A stretch of DNA of 64,000 nucleotides, taken from positions 1 to 64,000 of the forward strand of contig NZ_JACSQC010000001.1 of assembly GCF_014836875.1 (NCBI RefSeq), in the 5' to 3' direction. Source of the DNA: Arthrobacter pullicola. GTDB taxonomy: Bacteria > Actinomycetota > Actinomycetes > Actinomycetales > Micrococcaceae. Every line of letters begins with the position of its first letter. Position 1 is the first letter of the stretch. The notes under the pieces are model-generated. The model did not search any database. It saw only the letters and a program-made list of their open reading frames with translations, and was not told the DNA's origin. The position numbers and the translations under genes were made by a program. Positions 43,303 through 51,074 of this stretch are shown here, in pieces.

Positions 43303-43559
43303 TGCACCCGCGCAAGGGTCACCCGGTCCAGCTCCACGGCGCCGCCCATGGCACGGTGCAGCCGGATGAACTCGACCGGGGAGACCTCCAGGATCGATGT
43401 GTCCTTTTTCTCCGGCAGCAGGTCGGGATGCCCGTTCTCCATCAGCTCGATGAACAGCTGCTGCGCGTCCGTCCGGTCCATGGGATCCGTGGGGGTGATC
43501 TTGTGGTTGGCGGAGGCCAGTTTGTAACCGGTTTCGACGACGATCACGTACTGTTCCAT
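43299..43559 (-). CDS. Hypothetical small protein
   Basis: 86 aa from ATG 43559, with GGGAGCGGG upstream on the minus strand; the frame opens at 43589. The sequence MEQYVIVVETGYKLASANHKI... ends VSPVEFIRLHRAMGGAVELDRVTLARVH. It has no membrane segment and no recognised domain. It lies head-on to the acetyl-CoA synthetase, sharing CTAA at the stops, and separates that gene from metY, so metY needs its own promoter. Confidence 0.55.
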   Translation of the reverse strand: MEQYVIVVETGYKLASANHKITPTDPMDRTDAQQLFIELMENGHPDLLPEKKDTSILEVSPVEFIRLHRAMGGAVELDRVTLARVH

Positions 43560-43713
43560 GCCCGCTCCCGGGTTGTGGGGTTCCGGCACCGGCCGGAGTA
43601 GACCCCGCGCTCAGCGCAACTGTCCTCAACATTGTTGGTTTCCACCGCCCAATAAAGCAACCATTGCCTTACCGCTTCGCAGCGGTCCCCCTAAGGAAGG
43701 AGCACTCAGTCCC

Positions 43714-45099
43714 ATGAGTGATCGCCAGTTCGGATTCCGTACCCGCGCCCTGCACGCGGGCGGCACACCCGATGCCATCCACGGTGCGCGCGCCGTCCCC
43801 ATCTACCAGACCACGTCCTTTGTCTTCAAGGACACCGACGACGCCGCCAACCTCTTCTCGCTGCAGAAGTACGGGAACATCTACTCCCGCATCGGCAACC
43901 CCACGGTGGCTGCGTTCGAGGAACGCATCGCCTCCCTGGAGGGCGGCATCGGTGCGGTGGCGACGGCGTCGGGCATGTCCGCCGAATTCGTCACCTTCGC
44001 GGCGCTCTGCCAGGCCGGGGACCATATTGTGGCCGCGTCCCAGCTCTACGGCGGCACGGTCACCCAGCTGGACGTCACACTGCGCCGCTTCGGCATCGAC
44101 ACGACCTTTGTTCCCGGCACCGATCCCGCCGACTACGCGGCGGCCATCCAGGAAAACACCAAGGCCGTGTACGCCGAGGTAGTCGCCAACCCCAGCGGCG
44201 AGGTCGCCGATATTGAGGGCCTGGCCAAGGTGGCGCACGACGCCGGTGTGCCGCTGATCCTCGACGCCACCCTGAGCACGCCCTACCTGGTCCAGCCGTT
44301 CAAGCACGGCGCGGACATTGTCATTCACTCCGCCACCAAGTTCATCGGCGGCCACGGCACCACCCTGGGCGGCGTCGTCGTCGAGGCCGGCACGTTCAAC
44401 TGGGGCAACGGCAAGTTCCCGGCCATGACCGAGCCGGTGCCGTCCTACGGCAACATCTCCTGGTGGGGGAACTTCGGGGAGTACGGCTTCCTGACCAAGC
44501 TGCGTTCCGAGCAGCTGCGCGACATTGGACCCACGCTCTCCGCGCAGTCCGCCTTCCAGCTCCTGCAGGGCGTGGAAACCCTGGCCCAGCGGGTGGATGA
44601 GCACCTGCGCAACGCCCAGGCCGTGGCCGAGTGGCTCGAAGCTGATGACCGCGTGGCCTGGGTCTCCTACGCCGGCCTGGAATCACACCCGCACCACGAG
44701 CGGGCGAAGCACTACCTGCCCAAGGGCGCAGGCTCCGTCTTCAGCTTCGGGGTGAAGGGCGGCCGCGCTGCCGGGCAGGTGTTCATCGAATCCCTGCAGC
44801 TCGCCTCACACCTGGCAAACATCGGAGATTCCCGCACCCTGGTGATCCACCCGGGTTCGACCACCCATCAGCAGCTCTCCCCCGAGCAGATGGCCGCAGC
44901 CGGTGTTCCGGAGGACCTGGTGCGGATTTCCGTGGGCCTGGAGGACCTGGAGGACATCCTCTGGGACCTGGACCAGGGCCTCACCGCTGCCGCTGCCGCA
45001 GCGTCCGGCGCTGCCACTGCAGTCCCCGCCGCTGAAGCCGCGTCCTGCACCGTGCCCGCCCCGGCCGCCGTCGAAAACCAGGAGTCCGCCAATGTCTGA
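43714..45099 (+). CDS. metY: O-acetylhomoserine sulfhydrylase
   Basis: 461 aa from ATG 43714 (AAGGAAGGAG upstream; the frame opens at 43558). PLP enzyme of the Cys/Met metabolism family that condenses O-acetylhomoserine with sulfide to homocysteine. FGFRTRALHAGGTPDAIHGARAVPIYQTTSFVF, YSRIGNPTVAAFEERIASLEGG, and the PLP Lys in HSATKFIGGHGTTLGG are diagnostic. A 40-aa Ala-rich tail after DILWDLDQGL is extra. The leader holds a small ACCGCT-TCGC-AGCGGT hairpin (43671-43686) but I find no SAM riboswitch. The next gene begins 8 bases before its stop. Confidence 0.93.
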   Translation: MSDRQFGFRTRALHAGGTPDAIHGARAVPIYQTTSFVFKDTDDAANLFSLQKYGNIYSRIGNPTVAAFEERIASLEGGIGAVATASGMSAEFVTFAALCQAGDHIVAASQLYGGTVTQLDVTLRRFGIDTTFVPGTDPADYAAAIQENTKAVYAEVVANPSGEVADIEGLAKVAHDAGVPLILDATLSTPYLVQPFKHGADIVIHSATKFIGGHGTTLGGVVVEAGTFNWGNGKFPAMTEPVPSYGNISWWGNFGEYGFLTKLRSEQLRDIGPTLSAQSAFQLLQGVETLAQRVDEHLRNAQAVAEWLEADDRVAWVSYAGLESHPHHERAKHYLPKGAGSVFSFGVKGGRAAGQVFIESLQLASHLANIGDSRTLVIHPGSTTHQQLSPEQMAAAGVPEDLVRISVGLEDLEDILWDLDQGLTAAAAAASGAATAVPAAEAASCTVPAPAAVENQESANV

Positions 45100-45595
45100 G
45101 AACCGCACTGACACCGGGAGCTGGGTAGGCCCCAGCGCCCCTGAACGCCTCGCCCTGCTCCGCTCGGCCAAGTCGATCGCCATTGTGGGTGCCTCGGACA
45201 AACCGTCCCGGGCCTCCTACTTCGTGGCGACGTACCTGCTCTCTTCCTCGCCGTACAAGGTGTATTTCGTGAACCCGGTGGCCAAGGAAATCCTGGGCCA
45301 GCCGGTCTACGCCTCGCTGGCGGACCTGCCGGAAACCCCGGACATCGTGGACGTTTTCCGCCGGCATGATGACCTGCCGACCGTCCTGGAAGAGGCGAAG
45401 GCCGTGGGCGCGAAGACGCTCTGGCTGCAGCTGGGTTCCTGGCATGAGGAAGTGGCCCGGGATGCCGAAGCCGCCGGAATGAACGTGGTCATGGACCGCT
45501 GCGTGAAGATTGAGCACGCGCGGTTCCACGGCGGATTGAACCTGGCCGGCTTCAACACCGGGGTGATCTCCTCGAAGCGCCAGCTCACGGCGTAG
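45092..45595 (+). CDS. CoA-binding domain protein coupled to metY
   Basis: 167 aa from ATG 45092, with GGAG 7 bases upstream, overlapping the end of metY by 8 bases. Rossmann-type CoA-binding fold: KSIAIVGASDKPSRASYFVATYLL, VYFVNPVAKEILGQPVYASLADLP, DIVDVFRRHDDLPTVLEEA, GAKTLWLQLGSWHEEVARDAEAAGMNVVMDRCVKIEH. Pairing with metY suggests a role in homocysteine or thiol metabolism, still undefined. It is a paralogue of the protein at 29298-29714. Confidence 0.87.
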   Translation: MSENRTDTGSWVGPSAPERLALLRSAKSIAIVGASDKPSRASYFVATYLLSSSPYKVYFVNPVAKEILGQPVYASLADLPETPDIVDVFRRHDDLPTVLEEAKAVGAKTLWLQLGSWHEEVARDAEAAGMNVVMDRCVKIEHARFHGGLNLAGFNTGVISSKRQLTA

Positions 45596-45600
45596 CTTCC

Positions 45601-45686
45601 GGGCCTTATGCGGAGTGAGGGCCTTATCCGGAGTGAGGGTCTTATCCGGCGTGAAGATCTGGCCGGTGTGAAGGTCTGTCCGGAAG
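45601..45686. repeat. 18-bp tandem repeat after the CoA-binding protein gene
   Basis: Units at 45601-45618, 45619-45636, 45637-45654, 45655-45671 (17 bases) and a partial at 45672. Consensus GGGCCTTATCCGGAGTGA. Copies diverge from left to right. It sits between two convergent genes, like the array at 6005-6108 but with a different sequence. Confidence 0.85.
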
Positions 45687-45693
45687 CGATGCC

Positions 45694-46479
45694 CTAGCGG
45701 GAGCCGGGACCCCAAGCGGAGTTTCCGCCGTGGTTCCGGCTCCCGTCGCCAATGGGCTGCCACACGTTGGATGTGCCGCTGCGCGAATCCTCCGCACCCT
45801 TGCCTGGGTTTCGCTGCTGCCAACCGCCGGACTGTTCAGCCCGGTGCTGGCCGCGGAACCCGTCGTCGTCGTCATCATCGTCGTCGTCGTCGTGCCACTG
45901 ACTCTCGGGGCGTTCCGCGCGCCCGTTCCCCTGTCCATGACCCTGCCCGCGGTCGCTGGTGGACCAGTCCTGGTTTGCGCCGGGACCGGGCTGCGCTTCA
46001 TCTGCCGCAGGGGCCGGCACAGCAGGGACGGGCTCAGCTGGGGTTTCCTCCGCGGGCACCGGGACCGGGGCCGGCGCAGCCGTCTCGGCCGGGGCCGGGA
46101 TGGCGGGCTCCAGGGGAGGTTCCGGTGTGGGGGCCGGAACCTCTTCGTAGGTGAAAGGAGCGGGCGCTTCGTGCGATGTCTCGGCCGTAACCCAGAAGTC
46201 ATGGCTGGTTGCCGCCACACCGGTGGTGCCCGCTGCCATCGCGGCAATCACCGCGCCGCCGAGCAGGAAGCCCCGCCTGCGGGTGGATTTCCGCAGGGGC
46301 GTTACCCCGGCGGTGAAGAGGGCTTCGAGTTCTGCACACGGCGCCGGTGCCGCTTCCCGGCCGGATTCGCGCATGCGGAGAAGCGCCGCCTCAAGCTCCT
46401 GAGTGGCCTCTACGCCTGATTCCGTCAAGAGGCGTCGGATGGCTTCCTCGTCATTGGGGTTGCTGGACATACTGTTCAT
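45694..46479 (-). CDS. Putative membrane anti-sigma factor with poly-Asp tract
   Basis: 261 aa. An N-terminal cytoplasmic region of about 70 aa (DEEAIRRLLTESGVEATQELEAALLRMRES) precedes a basic stretch RKSTRRRG and one membrane helix FLLGGAVIAAMAAGTTGVAA. The outside part is a Pro/Ala/Glu linker followed by Ser/Gly/Gln-rich sequence with ten consecutive Asp (GTC/ATC repeats on the plus strand near 45866-45895). ATG 46479 lies inside the end of the sigma factor gene, so the pair is coupled, as for sigma/anti-sigma pairs. No zinc anti-sigma motif (HxxxCxxC) is present, so the call rests on layout. Confidence 0.68.
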   Translation of the reverse strand: MNSMSSNPNDEEAIRRLLTESGVEATQELEAALLRMRESGREAAPAPCAELEALFTAGVTPLRKSTRRRGFLLGGAVIAAMAAGTTGVAATSHDFWVTAETSHEAPAPFTYEEVPAPTPEPPLEPAIPAPAETAAPAPVPVPAEETPAEPVPAVPAPAADEAQPGPGANQDWSTSDRGQGHGQGNGRAERPESQWHDDDDDDDDDDGFRGQHRAEQSGGWQQRNPGKGAEDSRSGTSNVWQPIGDGSRNHGGNSAWGPGSR

Positions 46480-47077
46480 GCTCCGTTGCCTCCTTTCCTG
46501 TGATTCGTTCCTTAAGGGCGATGAGGGCCCTCCGCTGAAGTTGTTTGACCGAGTTAACCGTCTTCCCCATAATCACGGCGGAATCCTCGAGGGACAGATC
46601 CGCCACCACCCGCAGGAGCAGGACCTCGCGCTGCTGCTCGGTGAGGCCTGCCAGGAGCGGCTCCGCTGCCAGCACCGATTCCAGGACCGCCGTTTCGGCG
46701 GACGGGGTGTACCGGGTGTCCGCCAGCGGATCGTACGGCGCTGCCACGGGCTGGCGTTCCCGCCGGCGGTGGTCATCGACCATCCTGGCGTGGGCGACCG
46801 AAAAGGCGAAGGTCCGCAGTCCGGCCGCTCCACCGGTAATGGTTGGCAACTGGGAAAAGACTGTCAGGAAGACCTCCTGCGCCAAGGCTTCCGGATCCTC
46901 GCAGCCTTTGGATCTCAGATACCCAAGGACCCCTGGTGCCAGGGACTCATAAACCGCCCGCAGGGCCACCGGATTTTTTGCGCGCGCCTCGGAGACCATC
47001 TGCTCTGTCAGCGGGTCAGCCAAGGCGGGGTCTTTTCGATCTGGGACGTTGGGGCGAACCAAATCGTACCCCGCCAA
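46451..47077 (-). CDS. ECF-type RNA polymerase sigma factor
   Basis: 208 aa from TTG 47077; ATG 46999 (MVSEARAKN..., 182 aa) is an equally possible start. Region 2 is LYESLAPGVLGYLRSKGCEDPEALAQEVFLTVFSQL-like (starting VYESLAPG) and region 4 is LTEQQREVLLLRVVADLSLEDSAVIMGKTVNSVKQLQRRAL, a helix-turn-helix for -35 recognition. It overlaps the putative anti-sigma gene by 29 bases. The signal it answers is unknown. Confidence 0.87.
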   Translation of the reverse strand: MAGYDLVRPNVPDRKDPALADPLTEQMVSEARAKNPVALRAVYESLAPGVLGYLRSKGCEDPEALAQEVFLTVFSQLPTITGGAAGLRTFAFSVAHARMVDDHRRRERQPVAAPYDPLADTRYTPSAETAVLESVLAAEPLLAGLTEQQREVLLLRVVADLSLEDSAVIMGKTVNSVKQLQRRALIALKERITGKEATEHEQYVQQPQ

Positions 47078-47098
47078 GGCAGGTCCCGCTGGGAAATA

Positions 47099-47139
47099 GC
47101 CGTGCCGGAGCTTGCTGGGGGGATAAGCCCCGGCACGGC
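47099..47139. promoter_or_regulatory. 10-bp inverted repeat between sigma factor and permease genes
   Basis: GCCGTGCCGG (47099-47108) and CCGGCACGGC (47130-47139) are perfect partners 21 bases apart, about two helical turns, consistent with an operator or a hairpin. The intergenic region 47078-47380 shows nothing else definite. Confidence 0.5.
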
Positions 47140-47380
47140 CATTACACAGGGGTAATCGCAGTGGACGCCGAAAAGGTTACGCGGCAGCCAAAGTTTCTTT
47201 TCCACCCTCCGGGTGTGGGCTCTCCGTCCGCCCCGCCGGAGCCGGCGCACAGGGAATGTGGGAGAATTAACCGGGCTCCGCCTTCCCGACGGCGGAGGCG
47301 GCGCGGCCGGCCGGGATCAACAAGGCCCGCTGCGCGCCGGACCAGCAACCCGCGGCCAAGCCCCGCGGCACAGGATATTG

Positions 47381-48805
47381 ATGACCCTCAGCAACTCCAG
47401 CACGCACCACGACACAGAGCTTAGACGCAGTCTTTCACTGCGGCATATCCGTTTTATTGCCCTCGGCTCGGCTATCGGCACCGGTCTCTTCTATGGTTCC
47501 TCCGAGACCATCCAGGCCGCCGGTCCCGCCGTGCTCATCGCCTACATCATCGCTGGCTGCGCCGTGTTCCTGGTGATGCGTGCCCTAGGTGAGATGGCGG
47601 TCCGCCACCCGGTCGCGGGCTCGTTTGCCCAGTACGCCGGCCGCTACCTTGGCCCCCGGATGGGGTTCCTGACCGGCTGGACCTTCGCGTTCGAAATGGT
47701 CATTGTTGCCATCGCGGACATGACAGCGGTCAGCATGTACATGGGTTTGTGGTTCCCGGACACTCCGGGCTGGCTCTGGATGATTGCTGCCATGCTGTTG
47801 ATCGGCGGGCTCAACCTGATGCGGGTCAGCGTCTTCGGTGAACTGGAGTTCTGGTTCACCCTGATCAAGGTCTCCACCATCGTCGCGATGATTGCCGGCG
47901 GGCTCTACCTGATTGTGTTCGGCGTCAGCACCGGCGGTTACGAGCCCGGCGTCAACCACCTGGTGGATCACGGCGGGTTTGCACCGTTCGGGGTGTGGGG
48001 CATCGTGATGAGCCTGGGAATCGTGGTGTTCTCGTTTGGCGGCGTCGAAACCCTCGGTGTGACTGCCGGCGAAACCGGCGACCCAACACGTGCGATCCCC
48101 AAGGCTGTTAACACCGTGCCGGTGCGGATCCTGCTTTTCTACGTGCTCTCGCTGGGAGTGATGCTCTGCCTCCTGCCCTGGGACAGGATCGGCTCGGAGG
48201 GCAGCCCCTTCGTTCAGGTCTTCGCCGGGCTGGGCATCCCCTTCGCCGAACACCTGATCAATGCCGTTGTCCTCACCGCAGCCCTCTCCGCGATGAACTC
48301 AATCTTCTACGCGGCCTCCCGCACCATGTACGGCCTGGCCGAACAGGGACACGCTCCGCAGGAATTCACCCGCGTCTCGCGGTTCGGTGTTCCTGTCTGG
48401 CCCGTGGCGATCATCATGGCCAGCCTTCTCGGCGGACTGGGCCTGTACCTGTGGATCCCTGAGCAGCTCTTCCTGGTGGTTGCCTCCACCGCCACCTTTG
48501 CCACCATTTTCACCTGGTCCTCCATCCTGCTCAGCCACCACCGCATGCGCCGCCAGATGCGCCGGGAGGGGACCCCGTCGGCGGGCTTCCCCTTCCCGGG
48601 CTGGCCGGTCCTGAACTACGCCACGCTGGCCTTCATGGGCCTGGTGACCGTCATCCTCGCCTTCACCGGCCCTGGACGGACGGCCCTGATCGTCGGTGTG
48701 GTGTGGCTCCTGCTGATGCTGGCCGCCTACCAGTTCCTGGTCAAGGGGAAAGGCCGGCAGCCGATCGAGCTGCCGACGCCGTCTGCCGACGCTCCTCGGA
48801 GCTAG
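47381..48805 (+). CDS. Amino acid permease (APC superfamily, AAT family)
   Basis: 474 aa from ATG 47381; the frame opens at 47213 but only this start gives the family N-terminus ELRRSLSLRHIRFIALGSAIGTGLFYGSSETIQAAGPAVL. Twelve helices. ALGEMAVRHPVAGSFAQYAGRYLGPRMGFLTGWTF and SFGGVETLGVTAGETGDPTRAIPKAVNTVPVRILLFYVLSLGVM are typical of AroP/ProY/CycA-type transporters. It brings amino acids in with protons; the specific substrate cannot be read. It is divergent from the sigma factor gene. Confidence 0.9.
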   Translation: MTLSNSSTHHDTELRRSLSLRHIRFIALGSAIGTGLFYGSSETIQAAGPAVLIAYIIAGCAVFLVMRALGEMAVRHPVAGSFAQYAGRYLGPRMGFLTGWTFAFEMVIVAIADMTAVSMYMGLWFPDTPGWLWMIAAMLLIGGLNLMRVSVFGELEFWFTLIKVSTIVAMIAGGLYLIVFGVSTGGYEPGVNHLVDHGGFAPFGVWGIVMSLGIVVFSFGGVETLGVTAGETGDPTRAIPKAVNTVPVRILLFYVLSLGVMLCLLPWDRIGSEGSPFVQVFAGLGIPFAEHLINAVVLTAALSAMNSIFYAASRTMYGLAEQGHAPQEFTRVSRFGVPVWPVAIIMASLLGGLGLYLWIPEQLFLVVASTATFATIFTWSSILLSHHRMRRQMRREGTPSAGFPFPGWPVLNYATLAFMGLVTVILAFTGPGRTALIVGVVWLLLMLAAYQFLVKGKGRQPIELPTPSADAPRS

Positions 48806-48809
48806 CTGA

Positions 48810-48931
48810 CTTCCCTGCCCTTGGGGACATCCCTGCCAGTTGGGGACACCGCGGGAGGCAGCTTCCCTGCCCTTTGGGACATCCCTGCCAGTTGGGGACT
48901 TTCCTGCGTGGCGCCACGGCAGGAAAGTCCC
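48810..48931. repeat. Compound repeat: two 38-bp direct repeats ending in a long hairpin
   Basis: 48810-48847 and 48862-48899 are near-identical 38-mers. Each is two 19-bp units TCCCTGCC-N4-GGGACA, themselves imperfect dyads. The array ends in a strong hairpin at 48895-48931: GGGACTTTCCTGC and GCAGGAAAGTCCC around TGGCGCCA, about 18 pairs with one bulge. It fills the space between two convergent genes. Confidence 0.85.
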
Positions 48932-49003
48932 ATGGCGTGCGATTTGTCCCAAACCGGAGCGAGCCGCAGGCCATAGGGGGCAGAGACCGCTGCGGTACTA
49001 AAG

Positions 49004-49810
49004 CTAGTTGGCAGCCTCGATCTGCTCGTTGACCGCGAACCGTCGGTTCTGCAGCACGGGCAGGAATTCCCGGACCTCTTCGATGCGGTTCCGCGTCACT
49101 TCCGCCGTGGCCACCCCGGCGGTCTCCTCAGCCAGGAAAACCTGCGGCACGCCCATGGGATCCAGGATGGCCGAGTGCCCGATGGTGTGGCCGCTGGAGG
49201 TGCCTGCGGCTGCGATCCACACGGTGTTCTCGATCGCCCGTGCCTTGAGCAGCGTTTCCCAGTGGTCGATTTTGTGTTCGCCCTTGAACCAGGCGGCCGG
49301 AACCGCGATGAGGTCCGCACCCTGGACGGCCAGTGCCCGGGCAAGTTCGGGGAACCGGAGGTCGTAGCAGGTCATCAGGCCCACCCGCAGGCCACCGAGT
49401 TCCACTACCTGGATCCCGCGGTCACCTGCTTTGATCCGGGTGGACTCCTGGTAGCTGAACGCATCGTAGAGGTGGAGCTTCCGGTAGGTCGCTGCGATCC
49501 GGCCGTCGGACTCGATCGCCACCAGCGTGTTGTAGGGCCGTTCCTCTCCCGAGGACTCGTAACCCCCGGCGATCACTGCGATTTTCAGTTCCGCGGCCAG
49601 GAGGGAAAGCTGCTGGACGAAGGTGCTCCAACCGGCGTCGACCGCTGCAGCCAGGGTCCCCTCCACCTTGCCGATGCTGAACATCGACTCCTCCGGGAAC
49701 ACGATCAGCTCCGAACCCTCGCCCTTGGCCTGCTCAGCCAGCGAGCGCATCGCCGCCAGGTTTTCCACGACGTCCCCCGTGGGGCTGAACTGACCTACGC
49801 TGACCAACAT
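49004..49810 (-). CDS. Nitrilase superfamily carbon-nitrogen hydrolase
   Basis: 268 aa, full length. The Glu-Lys-Cys triad is visible: Glu in ELIVFPEESMF, Lys in YRKLHLYDAF, Cys in VGLMTCYDLRFPELARAL. It is of the omega-amidase/NIT2-like group that hydrolyses small amides such as deaminated glutathione or alpha-ketoglutaramate; the exact substrate is uncertain. It stands alone, convergent with the permease. Confidence 0.88.
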   Translation of the reverse strand: MLVSVGQFSPTGDVVENLAAMRSLAEQAKGEGSELIVFPEESMFSIGKVEGTLAAAVDAGWSTFVQQLSLLAAELKIAVIAGGYESSGEERPYNTLVAIESDGRIAATYRKLHLYDAFSYQESTRIKAGDRGIQVVELGGLRVGLMTCYDLRFPELARALAVQGADLIAVPAAWFKGEHKIDHWETLLKARAIENTVWIAAAGTSSGHTIGHSAILDPMGVPQVFLAEETAGVATAEVTRNRIEEVREFLPVLQNRRFAVNEQIEAAN

Positions 49811-49852
49811 TGGACTACCGCCTTGCCTTTGAGGACCGGACTTTCTTCCAGC

Positions 49853-50971
49853 CTAGTGCAGGTCCTCAAAGTGGAGCACAGGTTTCAGCACCTCCCCCGC
49901 TTTGGCTGCAGCGGCGGCGTCGTTAATCTCGTTGAACCCGTACCGGGTGATCATCTTCTGCAGCGGGAACCGGCCCTGCTGGACCAGTTCCACGAGCGCG
50001 GGCAGGAACAGCTGCGGTGTGGCATCGCCTTCCGTGATGCCAATGACCTGGCGGCCGTTGAGCATGAAGTTCACGTCCAGTTCCACGGTGGATCCGGCGG
50101 CCGGAGCGCCGATCAGCCCGAGCTTGCCCAGCGGCGCCAGCGCATCCGCGGCAGTGGCCGCCACCCGGGTGCTGCCCGTGGTTTCGAGGGCATGCGTGAC
50201 ACCGTCGCCGTTGGTCAGTTCGAAGAGGGCCTGCAGCGCGTCGGTACTGCCGGAATTCACGACGTCGGTGGCCCCCAGTTCGCGGGCCAGCTCCAGCCGC
50301 GAGTCCACCAGGTCCATCACCACAACCCGGGTGGAACCGGACAGCGCGGCGGCCATCACCGCGGCCAATCCCACGGGACCGGCGCCGAACACGGCGAGGA
50401 TGGATCCAGGCTCCGGCCGCAGGACGTTCAGCACGGCTCCGGCTCCGGTCTGAATGCCGCAGCCCAGCGGGGCCAGCAGGCTCAGGTCCGCGTCCGGGTC
50501 CACCTTGGTGACACCGCGGGCATCGGCCAGGACGTAGTTGGCGAAGGATGACTGGGCGAAGAAATGTCCGTGGACCCCTTTGCCATCCTTGGTGATGGTG
50601 GCGGTGCCGTCCATGCGCTGCCCACCAATGAGGTTCAGGTCCAGGAAGTCCGTGCAATAGGCCGGGTGGCCCAGGCGGCAGTTCCGGCAGACTCCGCAGC
50701 TGGAAAAGCTCAGCAGAACCTGGTCGCCGGGCACCACGGAGGTCACTCCGGATCCGACGGCCTCCACGATGCCTGCGCCCTCATGCCCAAGGACTCCCGG
50801 CAGGGGAAAGGGAATGTGCCCTGCCTGGACGCCGAGGTCGGTTCCGCAAACGCCCGCGGCGGTAACCCGGACCAGGACCTCGTCCGGCCGGGGATCATCC
50901 AGGGTGACGTCGGTGATTTCAAAGGGTTCGTGGACACCGCGCAGGATCGCGGCACGCGCCTGAGTAGTCAT
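49853..50971 (-). CDS. Zinc-dependent alcohol dehydrogenase (aryl-alcohol type)
   Basis: 372 aa MDR dehydrogenase. Catalytic zinc ligands in GVCGTDLG and GHEGAG; structural zinc from four Cys in CGVCRNCRLGHPAYC; Rossmann motif VFGAGPVGLAAVMAA with VVMDLVDSRLELA, Asp favouring NAD. The general form is that of aryl-alcohol or benzyl-alcohol dehydrogenases. It is monocistronic, divergent from the DUF2804 gene. Confidence 0.88.
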   Translation of the reverse strand: MTTQARAAILRGVHEPFEITDVTLDDPRPDEVLVRVTAAGVCGTDLGVQAGHIPFPLPGVLGHEGAGIVEAVGSGVTSVVPGDQVLLSFSSCGVCRNCRLGHPAYCTDFLDLNLIGGQRMDGTATITKDGKGVHGHFFAQSSFANYVLADARGVTKVDPDADLSLLAPLGCGIQTGAGAVLNVLRPEPGSILAVFGAGPVGLAAVMAAALSGSTRVVVMDLVDSRLELARELGATDVVNSGSTDALQALFELTNGDGVTHALETTGSTRVAATAADALAPLGKLGLIGAPAAGSTVELDVNFMLNGRQVIGITEGDATPQLFLPALVELVQQGRFPLQKMITRYGFNEINDAAAAAKAGEVLKPVLHFEDLH

Positions 50972-51074
50972 AGGGCCACGCTACGCCGCCGCCGCAGCAG
51001 CCGTCAGGACCTGCGGGAGTATGGAGCCCGGATGAGCCGGAGTTTGTGCCGCCTGCGTCCTAGACTGTGGCGGC

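Noticed and set aside
40447-43632. Very long minus-strand open frame (1061 aa) opposite ssuC and the acetyl-CoA synthetase
   Set aside because: It is a high-GC antisense shadow; the plus-strand genes have full domain matches, and the minus frame lacks recognisable motifs.
43590-43713. Possible riboswitch upstream of metY
   Set aside because: Only a small ACCGCT/AGCGGT hairpin is present; the conserved SAM-I, SAM-II and SAM-IV cores are missing.
45866-45900. GTC/ATC repeat as a CRISPR-like or microsatellite locus
   Set aside because: It encodes the Asp tract in frame on the minus strand and has no spacers.
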